From Opitutaceae bacterium (GTDB lineage Bacteria; Verrucomicrobiota; Verrucomicrobiia; Opitutales; Opitutaceae), in the NCBI GenBank assembly GCA_016794785.1, contig JAEUHC010000019.1, forward strand, positions 744,001 to 808,000: a DNA stretch of 64,000 nucleotides, written 5' to 3'. Numbering within the stretch: position 1 is the stretch's first letter; each line of letters opens with the position of its first letter. This document shows positions 9,110-18,279 of the stretch, in pieces. Made by a program: the position numbers and the translations under genes. The notes beneath the pieces are model-generated. The model saw nothing but the letters and a program-made list of their open reading frames with translations, ran no database searches and was not told the origin of the DNA.

Positions 9110-10585
9110 TTATTTCCCGGCAGGACGGAACTCGCGCGCCCGAAGTTCCTCGATGACTTTCAAGGCCCGCTGGTCCCATGCATCGGGCACGAAGCCCTTC
9201 TGTCGCTGGCTGGATTCGAGGGCCAAACGATATTCCTCGGGCGACCCGAAGGTGATGGCGCGCTGATCGGCGGCTTGAATCCAACCGTCGAGTTGCTGCC
9301 GCAGTTGTTTCAGTTCGGCGGCGTAGGCCGGATCGGTCGCGAGGTTGCGCAGCTCATGCGGATCATTTTTCAGATCGTAGAGTTCCTCCAAGGGCTTGCG
9401 GTCGGCGAAGTAGCGGGCCTGCGGCGGCGTGAGGCGGCCATCGGTGTGCAGCCGCTTGAGCAGGGCCAGCACCGGATACTGCACGGACTTGTAACGGCTC
9501 GTCTGCCAGTAGGGCAGTTCGGGGTAATAGTTGCGGACGTAGTTGAACCGCTCGCTGTGCACCGAACGGATCCGGTCGAAGGCCTCGCCGCAGCGATCGC
9601 GCGCGCCGAACGCATAAGTCCGCGGGACGGTGTCCGCGCCGAGAAAGGCCCGGCCGTCCATCCCCGCCGGCAATTTCAATCCCGCGGCGACCAACGTCTG
9701 CGCCGACACGTCGATCAGGCTCACGAGGCGCTGCTCCGTTGTTCCGGCCGCGACGCGACCCGGCCACTTCACAATGAGCGGCACGCGCAGGCCGGCGTCG
9801 GAGAGCCACTGCTTGTCCCACACGTGCGGGCGGCCGTTGTCGCCGAAGAGAAAGATCAGCGTGTTGTCAGTCACGCCCTGGCGATCCAGCCAGGCGAGCA
9901 ACTGGCCCACTTTCCGGTCGAGGACGCCGATGGCATCGAGGTAAGCGGCCCAATCCTGGCGGGCCAGGGGGTGGTCGGGATATTGGGGCGGCAGGCGCAC
10001 CGTGGCGGGATCGGCGCGGGGCGCGCCCGCCTCGGGTTTCGAGAAATTCCGATGCGGCTCGAAGAAATTGAACTGCGCAAAAAACGGCCGGCGGGCCGCC
10101 ACGGCTTTTTCCAGGTCGGACAGCTCCTTGGAATCGAACACGCCGGGATCGGTGAAATTAAAATCCTCCTTCGCGTTGGCGCCGAGGCCGCGGATATTGG
10201 CGCAGAGGTAACCGGCGTCGCGCAGGTAGCTCGTGATCGGTTTGACGCCCACCGGCAGCGGCTGCTCCAGCATCGTGCGGTGATCCATGGAGCCGATGCG
10301 GGTCTGATACATCCCGGTGATGAAGGCGCTGCGGGACGACGAGCACACCGGTGCCGTCGCGAAAGCATTCGCGTAGCGCGCCCCGTCCTTCGCGAGTCGA
10401 TCAATCTGCGGCGTGCGCACATCGGGATTGCCGTAGCAGCCGAGTTCGACGCCGAGATCATCACCGATGATCCAGATAATGTTGGGCGGCGGCGTGGATC
10501 GCGGGACGTCTGCGCCGAAAAGCGCGGACCCCGCCGTCACCATGATCGCGATGAGCAGCAGCGGCAGGGCGGAAGATTCTTTCAT
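9110..10585 (-). CDS. Secreted sulfatase with non-canonical CSSSR motif, SGSH-like
   Basis: Sulfatase of 491 residues, signal peptide about 1-25. The metal Asp pair is in IGDDLGVE. The active-site Cys81 is in C-S-S-S-R: the third position is Ser, where the classical consensus has Pro or Ala. The rest of the site (TGMYQTRIGS) and the second metal site FGDNGRP look intact. The C-terminal half (FGARDRC, YVRNYYPELPY) is closely similar to the neighbouring gene at 10619-12061, so the two are paralogues. Both resemble the N-sulfoglucosamine sulfohydrolase-like branch. Whether CSSSR is converted to formylglycine efficiently is the open question. Confidence 0.88.
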   Translation of the reverse strand: MKESSALPLLLIAIMVTAGSALFGADVPRSTPPPNIIWIIGDDLGVELGCYGNPDVRTPQIDRLAKDGARYANAFATAPVCSSSRSAFITGMYQTRIGSMDHRTMLEQPLPVGVKPITSYLRDAGYLCANIRGLGANAKEDFNFTDPGVFDSKELSDLEKAVAARRPFFAQFNFFEPHRNFSKPEAGAPRADPATVRLPPQYPDHPLARQDWAAYLDAIGVLDRKVGQLLAWLDRQGVTDNTLIFLFGDNGRPHVWDKQWLSDAGLRVPLIVKWPGRVAAGTTEQRLVSLIDVSAQTLVAAGLKLPAGMDGRAFLGADTVPRTYAFGARDRCGEAFDRIRSVHSERFNYVRNYYPELPYWQTSRYKSVQYPVLALLKRLHTDGRLTPPQARYFADRKPLEELYDLKNDPHELRNLATDPAYAAELKQLRQQLDGWIQAADQRAITFGSPEEYRLALESSQRQKGFVPDAWDQRALKVIEELRAREFRPAGK

Positions 10586-10618
10586 GCGAGGGGGCTCCGG
10601 CGAAGAAATCTCCTCAGC

Positions 10619-12061
10619 TCACTTGGCCTGCTTGTTTTTCTTCTGCTTGGGCTCCTCGGGTCGTGTCCTTCCGGCGGCCGCCGCGACAGCGACGGGCTCC
10701 ATCACCCGACCTTGGTCGTCGGACTCGACGATCCATTTCTCCAGCGTGGTGCGCAGGCGGGCGAGCGCGGCTTGATCGGCGGGTTTCTTCGAGGCGACGA
10801 GGTTGTTCATCGACCACGGGTCGCTCTCCATGTCGTAGAGTTCCTCGGGCGCCATCGTCGGCGAGAGATAGAAATTTTTCTGCCAGGCGGTGAGTTTGTC
10901 CTGCGCGCCGAGTTCCTTGATCAGGCTCAGCACGGGATACTGGCGTTCCTTGTAGGCGTTGGCTTGGAGAAAGGGGCGCTCGGGCGTGAAGTTCTTGATG
11001 TAGCGGTAGCGAGCATCGCGCACCGTGCGGAAGCGGAAGACGGTCTCATCGCAGCGGTCGCGCGCCCCGAAGGCATACTCGCGCGCGGGCTCGGCGCGGT
11101 CGCCGAAGAGGATTCGGCCCTGCATCTTCGCCGGTTTCGGCGCGCCCGCGACGTCGAGCAGGGTCGGGAGGATGTCGATGGCCTCCATGATGCGGTCGCT
11201 CACGGTGCCGGACTTGAAGCCCTTGGGCTCGGGAAAATTCTTCGCCCAGCGCACGATAAAAGGCACGCGCAGGCCGTCGTCGTAAACGAACTGTTTCGCG
11301 CGGACGTGGGCTGCGCCGTGGTCGCCGGAGAAAAGGATGATCGTGTCGTCGGCCAAGCCGTCGGCCTCGAGTTGTTTGATCACGAGTCCGATCTTGCGGT
11401 CGAGTTCGCTGGCGTCGTCGAGGTAGGCGGCCCAGTCAGCGCGGGCGATCGGGTGATCGGGATAAATCGGGGGCAGCGCCACCTTGGCGGGATCGGCTTT
11501 CTTGGGGCCTTTGAAAGCGCGGTGCGTCTCCGAGAAATTTACCTGCGCGATGAACGGCTGCTTGCCCTTGAGGTCGCTCCATTTGTCGGTGTCGAAGGGC
11601 TGGGCCGGGTAGGTAAAATTCCAGTCGGTCTTGCCTGAGCCGCGAATGCCGAGCGCGGCGGGGAATTCGCGGATGTTGGCCGTGAGATAGCCGGCGTCGC
11701 GCATCCAGTCCGGGAGTGGGCGGACGCCGGCCGGCACCTTGTAGCCGTCGTCGCGATGCGAGCGGTGGTTGTGCGCGCCGATGGTGGTCTGATACATGCC
11801 GGTCATGAACGCGGACCGCGCGGCGCTGCACACGGGCGCGGTGGTGAACATCCGGTTGAAGCGCATGCCCTGCGCCGCAAGCCGGTCGAGATTGGGCGAC
11901 CACACTTCCTTCACGCCGTAGCAGGCCAGATCGGGCGAGAAATCCTCGCCGATGAGCCAGAGGATGTTCGGGCGCTTGGCGGGCGCCGCGAGAGCGGTCG
12001 CGGCGAGGCCGAGCGCCACGAAGGCGAGGGTGGTGCGCAGGAGACGAGGGAGGTTTTTCAT
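10619..12061 (-). CDS. Secreted sulfatase (FGly motif CSAAR, SGSH-like, Lys-rich tail)
   Basis: Sulfatase of 480 residues, signal peptide about 1-26. Acidic metal site in IGEDFSP, formylglycine precursor C78 in C-S-A-A-R, second metal site SGDHGAAH. The C-terminal half (FGARDRCDE, YIKNFTPERPF) matches its downstream neighbour and places both in the heparan N-sulfatase-like group, although that does not prove an N-sulfated substrate. The last about 20 residues form a basic tail (EEPKQKKNKQAK) related in composition to that of the sulfatase ending at 7601. It is 33 bp from the downstream sulfatase and 69 bp after the upstream one. Confidence 0.91.
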   Translation of the reverse strand: MKNLPRLLRTTLAFVALGLAATALAAPAKRPNILWLIGEDFSPDLACYGVKEVWSPNLDRLAAQGMRFNRMFTTAPVCSAARSAFMTGMYQTTIGAHNHRSHRDDGYKVPAGVRPLPDWMRDAGYLTANIREFPAALGIRGSGKTDWNFTYPAQPFDTDKWSDLKGKQPFIAQVNFSETHRAFKGPKKADPAKVALPPIYPDHPIARADWAAYLDDASELDRKIGLVIKQLEADGLADDTIILFSGDHGAAHVRAKQFVYDDGLRVPFIVRWAKNFPEPKGFKSGTVSDRIMEAIDILPTLLDVAGAPKPAKMQGRILFGDRAEPAREYAFGARDRCDETVFRFRTVRDARYRYIKNFTPERPFLQANAYKERQYPVLSLIKELGAQDKLTAWQKNFYLSPTMAPEELYDMESDPWSMNNLVASKKPADQAALARLRTTLEKWIVESDDQGRVMEPVAVAAAAGRTRPEEPKQKKNKQAK

Positions 12062-12130
12062 GAGGGCGAGGCCAATGCGGCGGAGGACGGAGATGGTTGT
12101 TTTTAGCAGGGCGGACGGGTCGACGCGGCC

Positions 12131-13633
12131 TCAGTAGGCCCCGTTGGTCCCAAACATCTGCATTTTTGACGGACGCGGGCGCACGCGAACGCGGTGATCC
12201 GGCTCGCCGGTGACGCGGTTGAACTCGTCCGGAGTGCGCTTGCTCGGGAGGAAATCATTGGTCTCGCGGGTCCATTGCTCGAGGGCCTGCTGCAACTGGG
12301 CGCGCACGGTCGCATAAGCGGGATCGTTGAAACGGTTGTGCAGTTCGCCCGGGTCGCGTTGAAGATCGTAGAGTTCCCACGGTGCGCGTGGAGCGAGGAA
12401 GCAGGCTTGCTGCGCCACGGTCAGTTTTCCCTGTTGGTGGAGCTTGAGCATGGACTGCCAGCTGAGGCCACGGCCGGCGTCGGCGGATGGTGTTGCCGGG
12501 AGATCCGGATAATCATTTCGGATGAGTTTGAAGCGCTGCGTCATGACCGCGCGCGCGTGGTCCTCGTAGTCGTGCCAGTGGTCCTCGGCGAAGGCGAATT
12601 CGCGATACGGGAGCGCTGCGTCGCGCAACACGCCGGCGAAACTCCTCCCGTCGCCCGGCAGCGAGGCGGGCTGGGCGCCGGCTAATTCGAGAAAGGTGGC
12701 CGCGATATCCACCGCGCTCACCAGTGAGAAGGATGTTTGCCCCGCGCGGATGGCGGCGGGCCAGCGGACGATCCACGGTGTGCGGATGCCGCCGTCGTAG
12801 AGGGTAGTCTTGTCGCGGGGGAAGGGCCGGCCGTTGTCGGTGATGAAGAGCACGAGGGTGTTTTCATCGGCGCCCTGGCTTTTGAGCTTGGCCATGACTT
12901 GACCGACATAGCCGTCGAGCCGGCCGATCTCGTCGTAGTAGAGGCGCAGGTCTTCGCGCACGTCCGGGTTGTCGGGCAGATGCGGAGGCACGACCACGTC
13001 CTCGAGGCGGTGCGGGGGATTCAGTGCGCCGGCCGAGTATTCGCGATGCGGATCGAGGGCGGCGAGCCAGAGGAAGAACGGCTGGTCCTTGGGCCGGTCT
13101 TCGAGGGCCTGGACCCAGTGTTCGCAGCCGCTGGGCTCCTTGGCGATCATCTTGGCGGGAGCGCCGCCGGCTTGGCCCGAGGGCAGCACGAAGCCATCGT
13201 CGGAGGCCTCGTAGATCTTGTCGAAATGGTCGCGCACGGCGTTGCCGAGGTGCCATTTTCCGGCCGCCGCCGTGTAGTAGCCCTGCTTTTTCAGGAGCTG
13301 GGCAAAGGTTTGTGTGCCCGCCGGCAGCGGCCAGTGCAATTGCTCGGCGCCGGTGTTGTGCGGATATTTTCCGGTCAGAATGCTGGCGCGCGATGGACTG
13401 CAGGAATTGGTGGTGAGGTAGGCGTGCTGAAACCGCATCCCGCCGGCGGCGAGACGATCGAGGTGGGGCGTCCGGATATTGGGGTGCCCGTAGGCACCGA
13501 GGTCATCCCAGTTCAGGTCGTCGGCGATGATGAGCACGAGATTGGGCCGAGCGGTTGCCACCGAAGCCGCGAGCAGCGGCGTGGCGAGGGTGACACCCAG
13601 GGCGAGGAGGGCGAAGCGGGCTGGGTATTTCAT
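12131..13633 (-). CDS. Secreted S1-type sulfatase (FGly motif CSPSR), first of the operon
   Basis: Sulfatase of 500 residues from the ATG at 13631-13633, chosen because the signal peptide (MKYPARFALL onward, about 1-27) begins there; longer in-frame starts add a non-signal lead. Metal site IADDLNWDD, formylglycine precursor C78 in C-S-P-S-R, landmark GKWHLG, second metal site TDNGRP. The C-terminal half has the FKLIRNDYPDLP pattern seen in SGSH-like enzymes. It heads the run of four sulfatases plus an esterase (13633 down to 6573). The 197 bp upstream hold no recognisable gene and are the natural place for a promoter. Confidence 0.91.
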   Translation of the reverse strand: MKYPARFALLALGVTLATPLLAASVATARPNLVLIIADDLNWDDLGAYGHPNIRTPHLDRLAAGGMRFQHAYLTTNSCSPSRASILTGKYPHNTGAEQLHWPLPAGTQTFAQLLKKQGYYTAAAGKWHLGNAVRDHFDKIYEASDDGFVLPSGQAGGAPAKMIAKEPSGCEHWVQALEDRPKDQPFFLWLAALDPHREYSAGALNPPHRLEDVVVPPHLPDNPDVREDLRLYYDEIGRLDGYVGQVMAKLKSQGADENTLVLFITDNGRPFPRDKTTLYDGGIRTPWIVRWPAAIRAGQTSFSLVSAVDIAATFLELAGAQPASLPGDGRSFAGVLRDAALPYREFAFAEDHWHDYEDHARAVMTQRFKLIRNDYPDLPATPSADAGRGLSWQSMLKLHQQGKLTVAQQACFLAPRAPWELYDLQRDPGELHNRFNDPAYATVRAQLQQALEQWTRETNDFLPSKRTPDEFNRVTGEPDHRVRVRPRPSKMQMFGTNGAY

Positions 13634-13830
13634 GAAGGGGAAGCCGGTGGCTTGCATAAAGGAAACCAACCGCGCCAGCGGAGAGTAAGCAGGAGTCCTG
13701 TCAGCATTAATTCTTTCCCGCCGCGGAGCATCGGGCTGCGGGTCCCGCTCCAGCCGAATCCCCGGGAGGATGTCACGGCTTCAGTGTCGTGGCGGGAGGA
13801 CCCGGTCTGCCGATTATTTCCTGTCGGCCG

Positions 13831-14565
13831 TTACTTTCCACCCGCGTTGTCCGTGGCGGGTAAGGCGAAGATCATCACATCGTCCACGACGGCCTTCCGG
13901 GGCACGCCGAGGCGGATCATGCGTTTGGTCGGGTGGGCGAAGGCGGCGGAGGTGAACGATCCGGCCGGCTGGCCGTCGAGCGCGACGGAGGCGGTGTCGC
14001 CGACAATCCGGATGCTCAGCCCATGCCATTTGCCCGGCGCGATCGGCGCGGCGAAATTTTTCTTCAGCGCGGCGATGGCTTTCTGCTGCGCGGGCGTGAG
14101 CTTGCCGGCGAGCCGCAGATTCCGGTTCTCAAGCCTCATGGTGCCGAACTTCGAGTCCATGATGCTCACCTTGCCGACGCCGACATCGATCTTGAAGAGG
14201 TGCCCGGCCCAGACCTCCTTGCACTGCAAGTCGGCGAAATCGACGCCGAGGCTGTCCTTCGCGTCCTCCAGCATGAAGCGCAGCTCGACCGTGCCATCGC
14301 GGAAACCCGCCTCGTGAGCGACCGAGACTGCGTGATCGGCGGTGGCGTGCATCGCGATGTGCATGGCGCCGTTTTTCAAATCGACCTGCTTGTGGCCGCC
14401 CGCACGGCTGGTGCTGTTGGTGGTCCACCCATTCCCGACTTCATCCTTGGTTTGCTGCGATGAGGTGCGCTCGAAGTTGTCGGAGAAAATCAGTTTTCCG
14501 CGTTCGTCGGCGCGGACAAAGGTGGAGCTGGCAAGGGCGAGGACGGCGAGGAGGTGGGGTTTCAT
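13831..14565 (-). CDS. Secreted ConA-like (LamG/DUF1080-type) protein
   Basis: Protein of 244 residues from the ATG at 14563-14565, with a signal peptide (about 1-18, MKPHLLAVLALAS). The body alternates beta strands with a pattern of the concanavalin A-like/3-keto-disaccharide hydrolase (DUF1080) type: LIFSDNFERT at the start, DGTVELRFML in the middle, WHGLSIRIVGDTASVALDG and VDDVMIFAL at the end. Such proteins bind or cleave carbohydrates outside the cell. No catalytic residues can be assigned with confidence. It is 197 bp upstream of the sulfatase operon on the same strand, so it may belong to the same transcription unit. Confidence 0.66.
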   Translation of the reverse strand: MKPHLLAVLALASSTFVRADERGKLIFSDNFERTSSQQTKDEVGNGWTTNSTSRAGGHKQVDLKNGAMHIAMHATADHAVSVAHEAGFRDGTVELRFMLEDAKDSLGVDFADLQCKEVWAGHLFKIDVGVGKVSIMDSKFGTMRLENRNLRLAGKLTPAQQKAIAALKKNFAAPIAPGKWHGLSIRIVGDTASVALDGQPAGSFTSAAFAHPTKRMIRLGVPRKAVVDDVMIFALPATDNAGGK

Positions 14566-14785
14566 GGGGGATGGTTGCGCGCTAGACGGCGGCGAGGTGG
14601 CGCTGGAAACAATAAACATTATTGTGTTCTGGCAGATGCCGCGAATGACCTCGCGTTGGGCTGCAGGGTCAAGCGAGGCAAATCATGAATTGCCCCCGTT
14701 GCAGGCATGGGTTGTGCGGGAGTTTGCCCGCAGTCACGCGAACCATCGACGCCGAATCCGCAGGCCACGGCGTGCGCGTCGGTGG

Positions 14786-15634
14786 CTAGCGTGGACCGTT
14801 CTCCTGTGGATCAACTTTCCTTGCACCGCGCCGCAGCGCGGCAAAGGGCGCCCAGAGCTGGCCGAGGTAGCCCGCGGGCATCGGCTCGTGGATGCCGAAG
14901 TTCTCCGGCCAGCGGCCGCGAGGCATGTAGTAGGTGCCGAAGACGATGTCCCACAGGGGCAGGAGCCCGGCGAAGTTTTTGTCCCAGGCCTCGCGATCGC
15001 GCGAGTGGTGCCAGCGGTGGAAGACCGGCGTCGCGATCACCGCGCGCAGCGGGCCGAAGTCCCAGTTCACATTCGCATGGAGAAAAATCGCGTAGAGCGT
15101 GAGCACGGGCGCGGCGCTGAGCGTCACGAGGGGATTGTAGCCCAGCAGGAGCACGGGCGTGACCTGCGCAAACTTGTTGAGCAGGTCGTTGACGGGATGG
15201 ACGCGGAGGGCGCCGAGCCAGTCCAGCTCCTCGGAGCTGTGGTGGACGGCATGGAAGGGCCACCAGCCGCCGGTATGAAACAGGCGGTGCATCCAGTAGC
15301 CCGTGAGGTCCACGAGGAGATAAATTTGGATCGTCTGCAGCCAGAGCGGCTGGCGGCTAAGCGGGCCGTAGCCCCGGTATTCGCCGAGCTTGAACGTCTC
15401 GGCCGGCACGGCCTGGGCCAGCACGAGCAAGACCGCCGGCGCGATAAGCAGGAGTCGGACGAGCGGCTTCGTCACCAAAATGGTCATGAACCAATAGGCG
15501 ACATCCGTCCACCAGCCACGGCGGATCACGGGTTGCGGCCGGCCGCGGCCCACGACACGCTCGATGACGAGAAAGAGCAGCGACAGGATGACAAACGCGA
15601 TGAGCGCGCCGAGAAAGGTCTGGTCCTGCTTCAT
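14786..15634 (-). CDS. Sterol desaturase/fatty acid hydroxylase-family membrane enzyme
   Basis: Integral membrane di-iron oxygenase of 282 residues from the ATG at 15632-15634. Membrane segments are near 8-25, 42-72, 100-113 and 158-186. The three histidine clusters are present: H116-x3-H120 (HRLFH), H128-x2-H131-H132 (HAVHH) and H206-x2-H209-H210 (HRWHH). The family hydroxylates or desaturates sterols, fatty acids or hopanoid-like lipids; the bacterial substrate cannot be inferred. It lies 34 bp downstream of an esterase gene on the same strand, so both are likely co-transcribed. Length is typical of the bacterial family. Confidence 0.87.
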   Translation of the reverse strand: MKQDQTFLGALIAFVILSLLFLVIERVVGRGRPQPVIRRGWWTDVAYWFMTILVTKPLVRLLLIAPAVLLVLAQAVPAETFKLGEYRGYGPLSRQPLWLQTIQIYLLVDLTGYWMHRLFHTGGWWPFHAVHHSSEELDWLGALRVHPVNDLLNKFAQVTPVLLLGYNPLVTLSAAPVLTLYAIFLHANVNWDFGPLRAVIATPVFHRWHHSRDREAWDKNFAGLLPLWDIVFGTYYMPRGRWPENFGIHEPMPAGYLGQLWAPFAALRRGARKVDPQENGPR

Positions 15635-15668
15635 GCGGGCAACCGGCGTCGGCCGGGCATCGCTTCTC

Positions 15669-16565
15669 CTACTTGGCTGCGGCGATCCAACCCAGCGAGA
15701 CCAGGAAGGCATCGGTGCGCGCGAGGGTGTCGCGGTAGCTCGTGCCATCGCCGCGGCCGTGGTTGAAGAAGCCGTGCGGCTGTCCCTCGTAGCCGACGAG
15801 TTCGCAGCGGTTGCCCGCGGCCTGCATCACGCGGGCAAAGGCCTCGGCGGTGGCGTAGGGCACGGTGGTGTCGGCCTTGCCATGGAAGATGATCGCCGGC
15901 GGCGTGCCCTTTTTCACGTGGTGGGCTGGCGAGATTTTTTTCGGCGTCGTGCCGAGGCGCTCCTCGGGCACGCGGGTGCCGAAGCCCTCGAGCTTGAGGC
16001 CTTCCATCTCGGCGAGGACCAGCGCGGGATTGAACAGCACGAGGGCATCGGGCACGGAGCTGATTTTCCGATCCTCGGTGGGCTCATCGAAATCAGGCAG
16101 CGTGGCGATGGCCGCGGCGAGGTGGCCGCCCGCCGAGCCGCCGCCCGCGGCGATGCGCTTGGGATCGATGCCGAGGCGGGCGGCGTGGCTGCGCACGTAG
16201 CGGAGGGCGGACTTGGCATCGGCGACGCACGCCGTGGGCTTCACCTGGTGGCGGGAGGCGACGCGGTAATCGGCGGTGATGGCCACCATGCCGCGGGCCG
16301 CGAGCGCGCGGCAATGCGGCTCGAACTGAGCGGGTGAGCCGCTGGTCCAGCCGCCGCCGAAGAAGAACACAATCGCCGGGCGGTTGGTTTTTGGAAAAGC
16401 GGAGTCGGCAGGCGGCTCGAAGATATGCAGCGAGAGCTTGGTCTCGCCGATGGTCTTGTAAGTCTCGGCGCGCGCGCCGTCGAACTTGGGCGGGTAGGGC
16501 TGCGCGGCGGATGCGGAGACGGCGAACGCGAGGCCGAGACACAGACGAAGGGCGGTGTGGATCAT
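15669..16565 (-). CDS. Secreted alpha/beta-hydrolase (FGGGW variant)
   Basis: Esterase/lipase-type hydrolase of 298 residues with signal peptide 1-20. The oxyanion motif is FGGGW near residue 69, where most relatives have HGGGW. The nucleophile elbow is GGGSAGG near 142, the acid lies in the HGKADTTVPY region and a candidate His in GQPHGFFNH near the C-terminus. This is the hydrolase type often found with polysaccharide utilisation genes. It starts 111 bp from the divergent propeller gene at 16677, so the two share an intergenic control region. The function is most likely deacylation of a carbohydrate or small ester. Confidence 0.83.
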   Translation of the reverse strand: MIHTALRLCLGLAFAVSASAAQPYPPKFDGARAETYKTIGETKLSLHIFEPPADSAFPKTNRPAIVFFFGGGWTSGSPAQFEPHCRALAARGMVAITADYRVASRHQVKPTACVADAKSALRYVRSHAARLGIDPKRIAAGGGSAGGHLAAAIATLPDFDEPTEDRKISSVPDALVLFNPALVLAEMEGLKLEGFGTRVPEERLGTTPKKISPAHHVKKGTPPAIIFHGKADTTVPYATAEAFARVMQAAGNRCELVGYEGQPHGFFNHGRGDGTSYRDTLARTDAFLVSLGWIAAAK

Positions 16566-16676
16566 GGGATAAGGGGAGTGCGAAAGGTCCGGCGTGGCCA
16601 GCCGGATTCAGGGGCGGTGCAGCAAAGACGCCCGGCCGGGTATTGTGTTTCACGGCGTGTGGCTTCAGCTCGCCGC

Positions 16677-18257
16677 ATGACGATACCCGAAACAAATCCT
16701 GCACAATCTCCCCGCCCGCCGCTGCGGCTTTGGCCGGCTGGGGTGGTGGTGGTCCTTGCGGTCATCGCGACGGTCGTCGTGCGACTGCGGGGGGAGACGA
16801 CTTTTCAGCAGAAAAACATGACATCAATGGGCATCGCGCTCGGGGCGTTTGCGCTGCTGTTGATCTGGTGGGCGGCGTTTTCCCGCGCCCGGTGGCGGCT
16901 GCGGGTGGGAGTGCTGCTCGGGCTGGGCGGCGTGCTGGGACTGGGGGCCGCGATGTTCCGCGTGCGCGGCGTGAGCGGCGATCTGATGCCGATTCTCGCG
17001 CCGCGTTGGGAGCGGTCGGTGCGCGCCACGCCGCTGCCGATCGAGCCGATTGCCGCCCTGCCGGCGGTCGATGCCGCGGTGGGACGCCCGGATTTCCCGC
17101 AATTCCTCGGCCCGGATCGCACCGGCGTGATCGCCGGTCCGGCGCTCGATCCCGATTGGGCGGCGCGCGCGCCGAGGGAAATCTGGCGACGCAAGGTCGG
17201 CCCCGGCTGGTCCGGCTTCGCGATCGCGGGTCAGCGCGCGATCACGCAGGAGCAGGATGGCCCGCGCGAACTCGTCGTCTGCTACGATTTGGCCAGCGGA
17301 CGTCCGCTTTGGTCGCACGGCGACACCGCACGCTACGACAACCCGATCGGCGGCGAGGGGCCGCGCGCCACGCCGACCATCGTGGGCGACCGCGTTTTCA
17401 CGTTCGGCTCGACGGGCCGGCTCAACGCCCTCGATCTCGCGACCGGCCGCGTGCTTTGGACGCGCGACCTGATCACCGACACCGGCGCGACCATGCCGGA
17501 GTGGGGCTACGCCGGATCGCCGCTGGTCCTCGACGGCCGCGTGATTGTGAGCGCCGGCGGCAAGGCGGACCAATCGCTGATCGCGCTGCGGGCCGACACG
17601 GGCTCGCGTGTATGGGCCGCCGGCACGGCCGCCGCGGGCTACGGCGCGCCGTTTTTGGCCACGCTTGCAGGCCGCCGCCAGATTCTCGCCTTCAACCACC
17701 GTCGCATCACCGCGCACGATGCGGCTGATGGCGCGGTGCTTTGGGAGTATCCGTGGGGCCGCGGCAATCCGCATGTGGCCGTCCCGGTGATCGCAGGGGA
17801 TAACCGCGTGGTCTTCTCCGCCGGCTATGGCGTCGGCAGCGAACTGCTCGAGATCAAGGCCGCGCCCGGCGGCGGTTTGGCGGCGGAGCGCGTGTGGCAA
17901 TCGTTGAAACTAAAGGCCAAGCTCGCCAATCCGGTGGCGCGCGACGGCTTCATTTACGGCCTCGACGACGGCATGCTCACCTGCCTCGACCTGCGCGACG
18001 GCGCGCAGAAATGGAAGGAAGGCCGCCACGGCCACGGGCAGGGCCTGCTCGTGGGCGATTTATTTTTGCTCATGGCGGAAGACGGCGAGCTGATCCTGCT
18101 GCGGCCGACTCCCGCCGGGCCGGGCGAGCTGCGGCGGCATCGGGTGTTTTCCTCGAAGACCTGGAATCCCATCGCGCTCGCGGGCGATCTGCTGGTGGTG
18201 CGCAACGATCTCGAGGCCGTTTGCCTGCGGCTGCCGCTCGCAAACGCGGTCCACTGA
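16677..18257 (+). CDS. Membrane-anchored PQQ-type beta-propeller protein
   Basis: Protein of 526 residues. Three membrane segments come first (about 18-37, 46-62 and 72-90), followed by a soluble domain with repeated propeller blades (GPRELVVCYDLASGRPLWS, LNALDLATGRVLW, LIALRADTGSRVW, ITAHDAADGAVLWE). This is the PQQ-binding-like repeat architecture. With three segments and an N-in start, the propeller would face the periplasm. Most such proteins have no bound PQQ and act as scaffolds, so catalytic activity should not be assumed. ATG at 16677 is chosen because upstream codons in the same frame overlap the divergent hydrolase. It converges on the SUMF1-like gene with a 22-bp gap. Confidence 0.8.
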   Translation: MTIPETNPAQSPRPPLRLWPAGVVVVLAVIATVVVRLRGETTFQQKNMTSMGIALGAFALLLIWWAAFSRARWRLRVGVLLGLGGVLGLGAAMFRVRGVSGDLMPILAPRWERSVRATPLPIEPIAALPAVDAAVGRPDFPQFLGPDRTGVIAGPALDPDWAARAPREIWRRKVGPGWSGFAIAGQRAITQEQDGPRELVVCYDLASGRPLWSHGDTARYDNPIGGEGPRATPTIVGDRVFTFGSTGRLNALDLATGRVLWTRDLITDTGATMPEWGYAGSPLVLDGRVIVSAGGKADQSLIALRADTGSRVWAAGTAAAGYGAPFLATLAGRRQILAFNHRRITAHDAADGAVLWEYPWGRGNPHVAVPVIAGDNRVVFSAGYGVGSELLEIKAAPGGGLAAERVWQSLKLKAKLANPVARDGFIYGLDDGMLTCLDLRDGAQKWKEGRHGHGQGLLVGDLFLLMAEDGELILLRPTPAGPGELRRHRVFSSKTWNPIALAGDLLVVRNDLEAVCLRLPLANAVH

Positions 18258-18279
18258 ACGGCGCGGAGGCGCGCGTCGT

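Noticed and set aside
9275..11638. Plus-strand open frame of nearly 790 codons antisense to two sulfatases
   Set aside because: The minus-strand sulfatases are unambiguous; the opposite frame is Arg/Val/Gly-rich without motifs.
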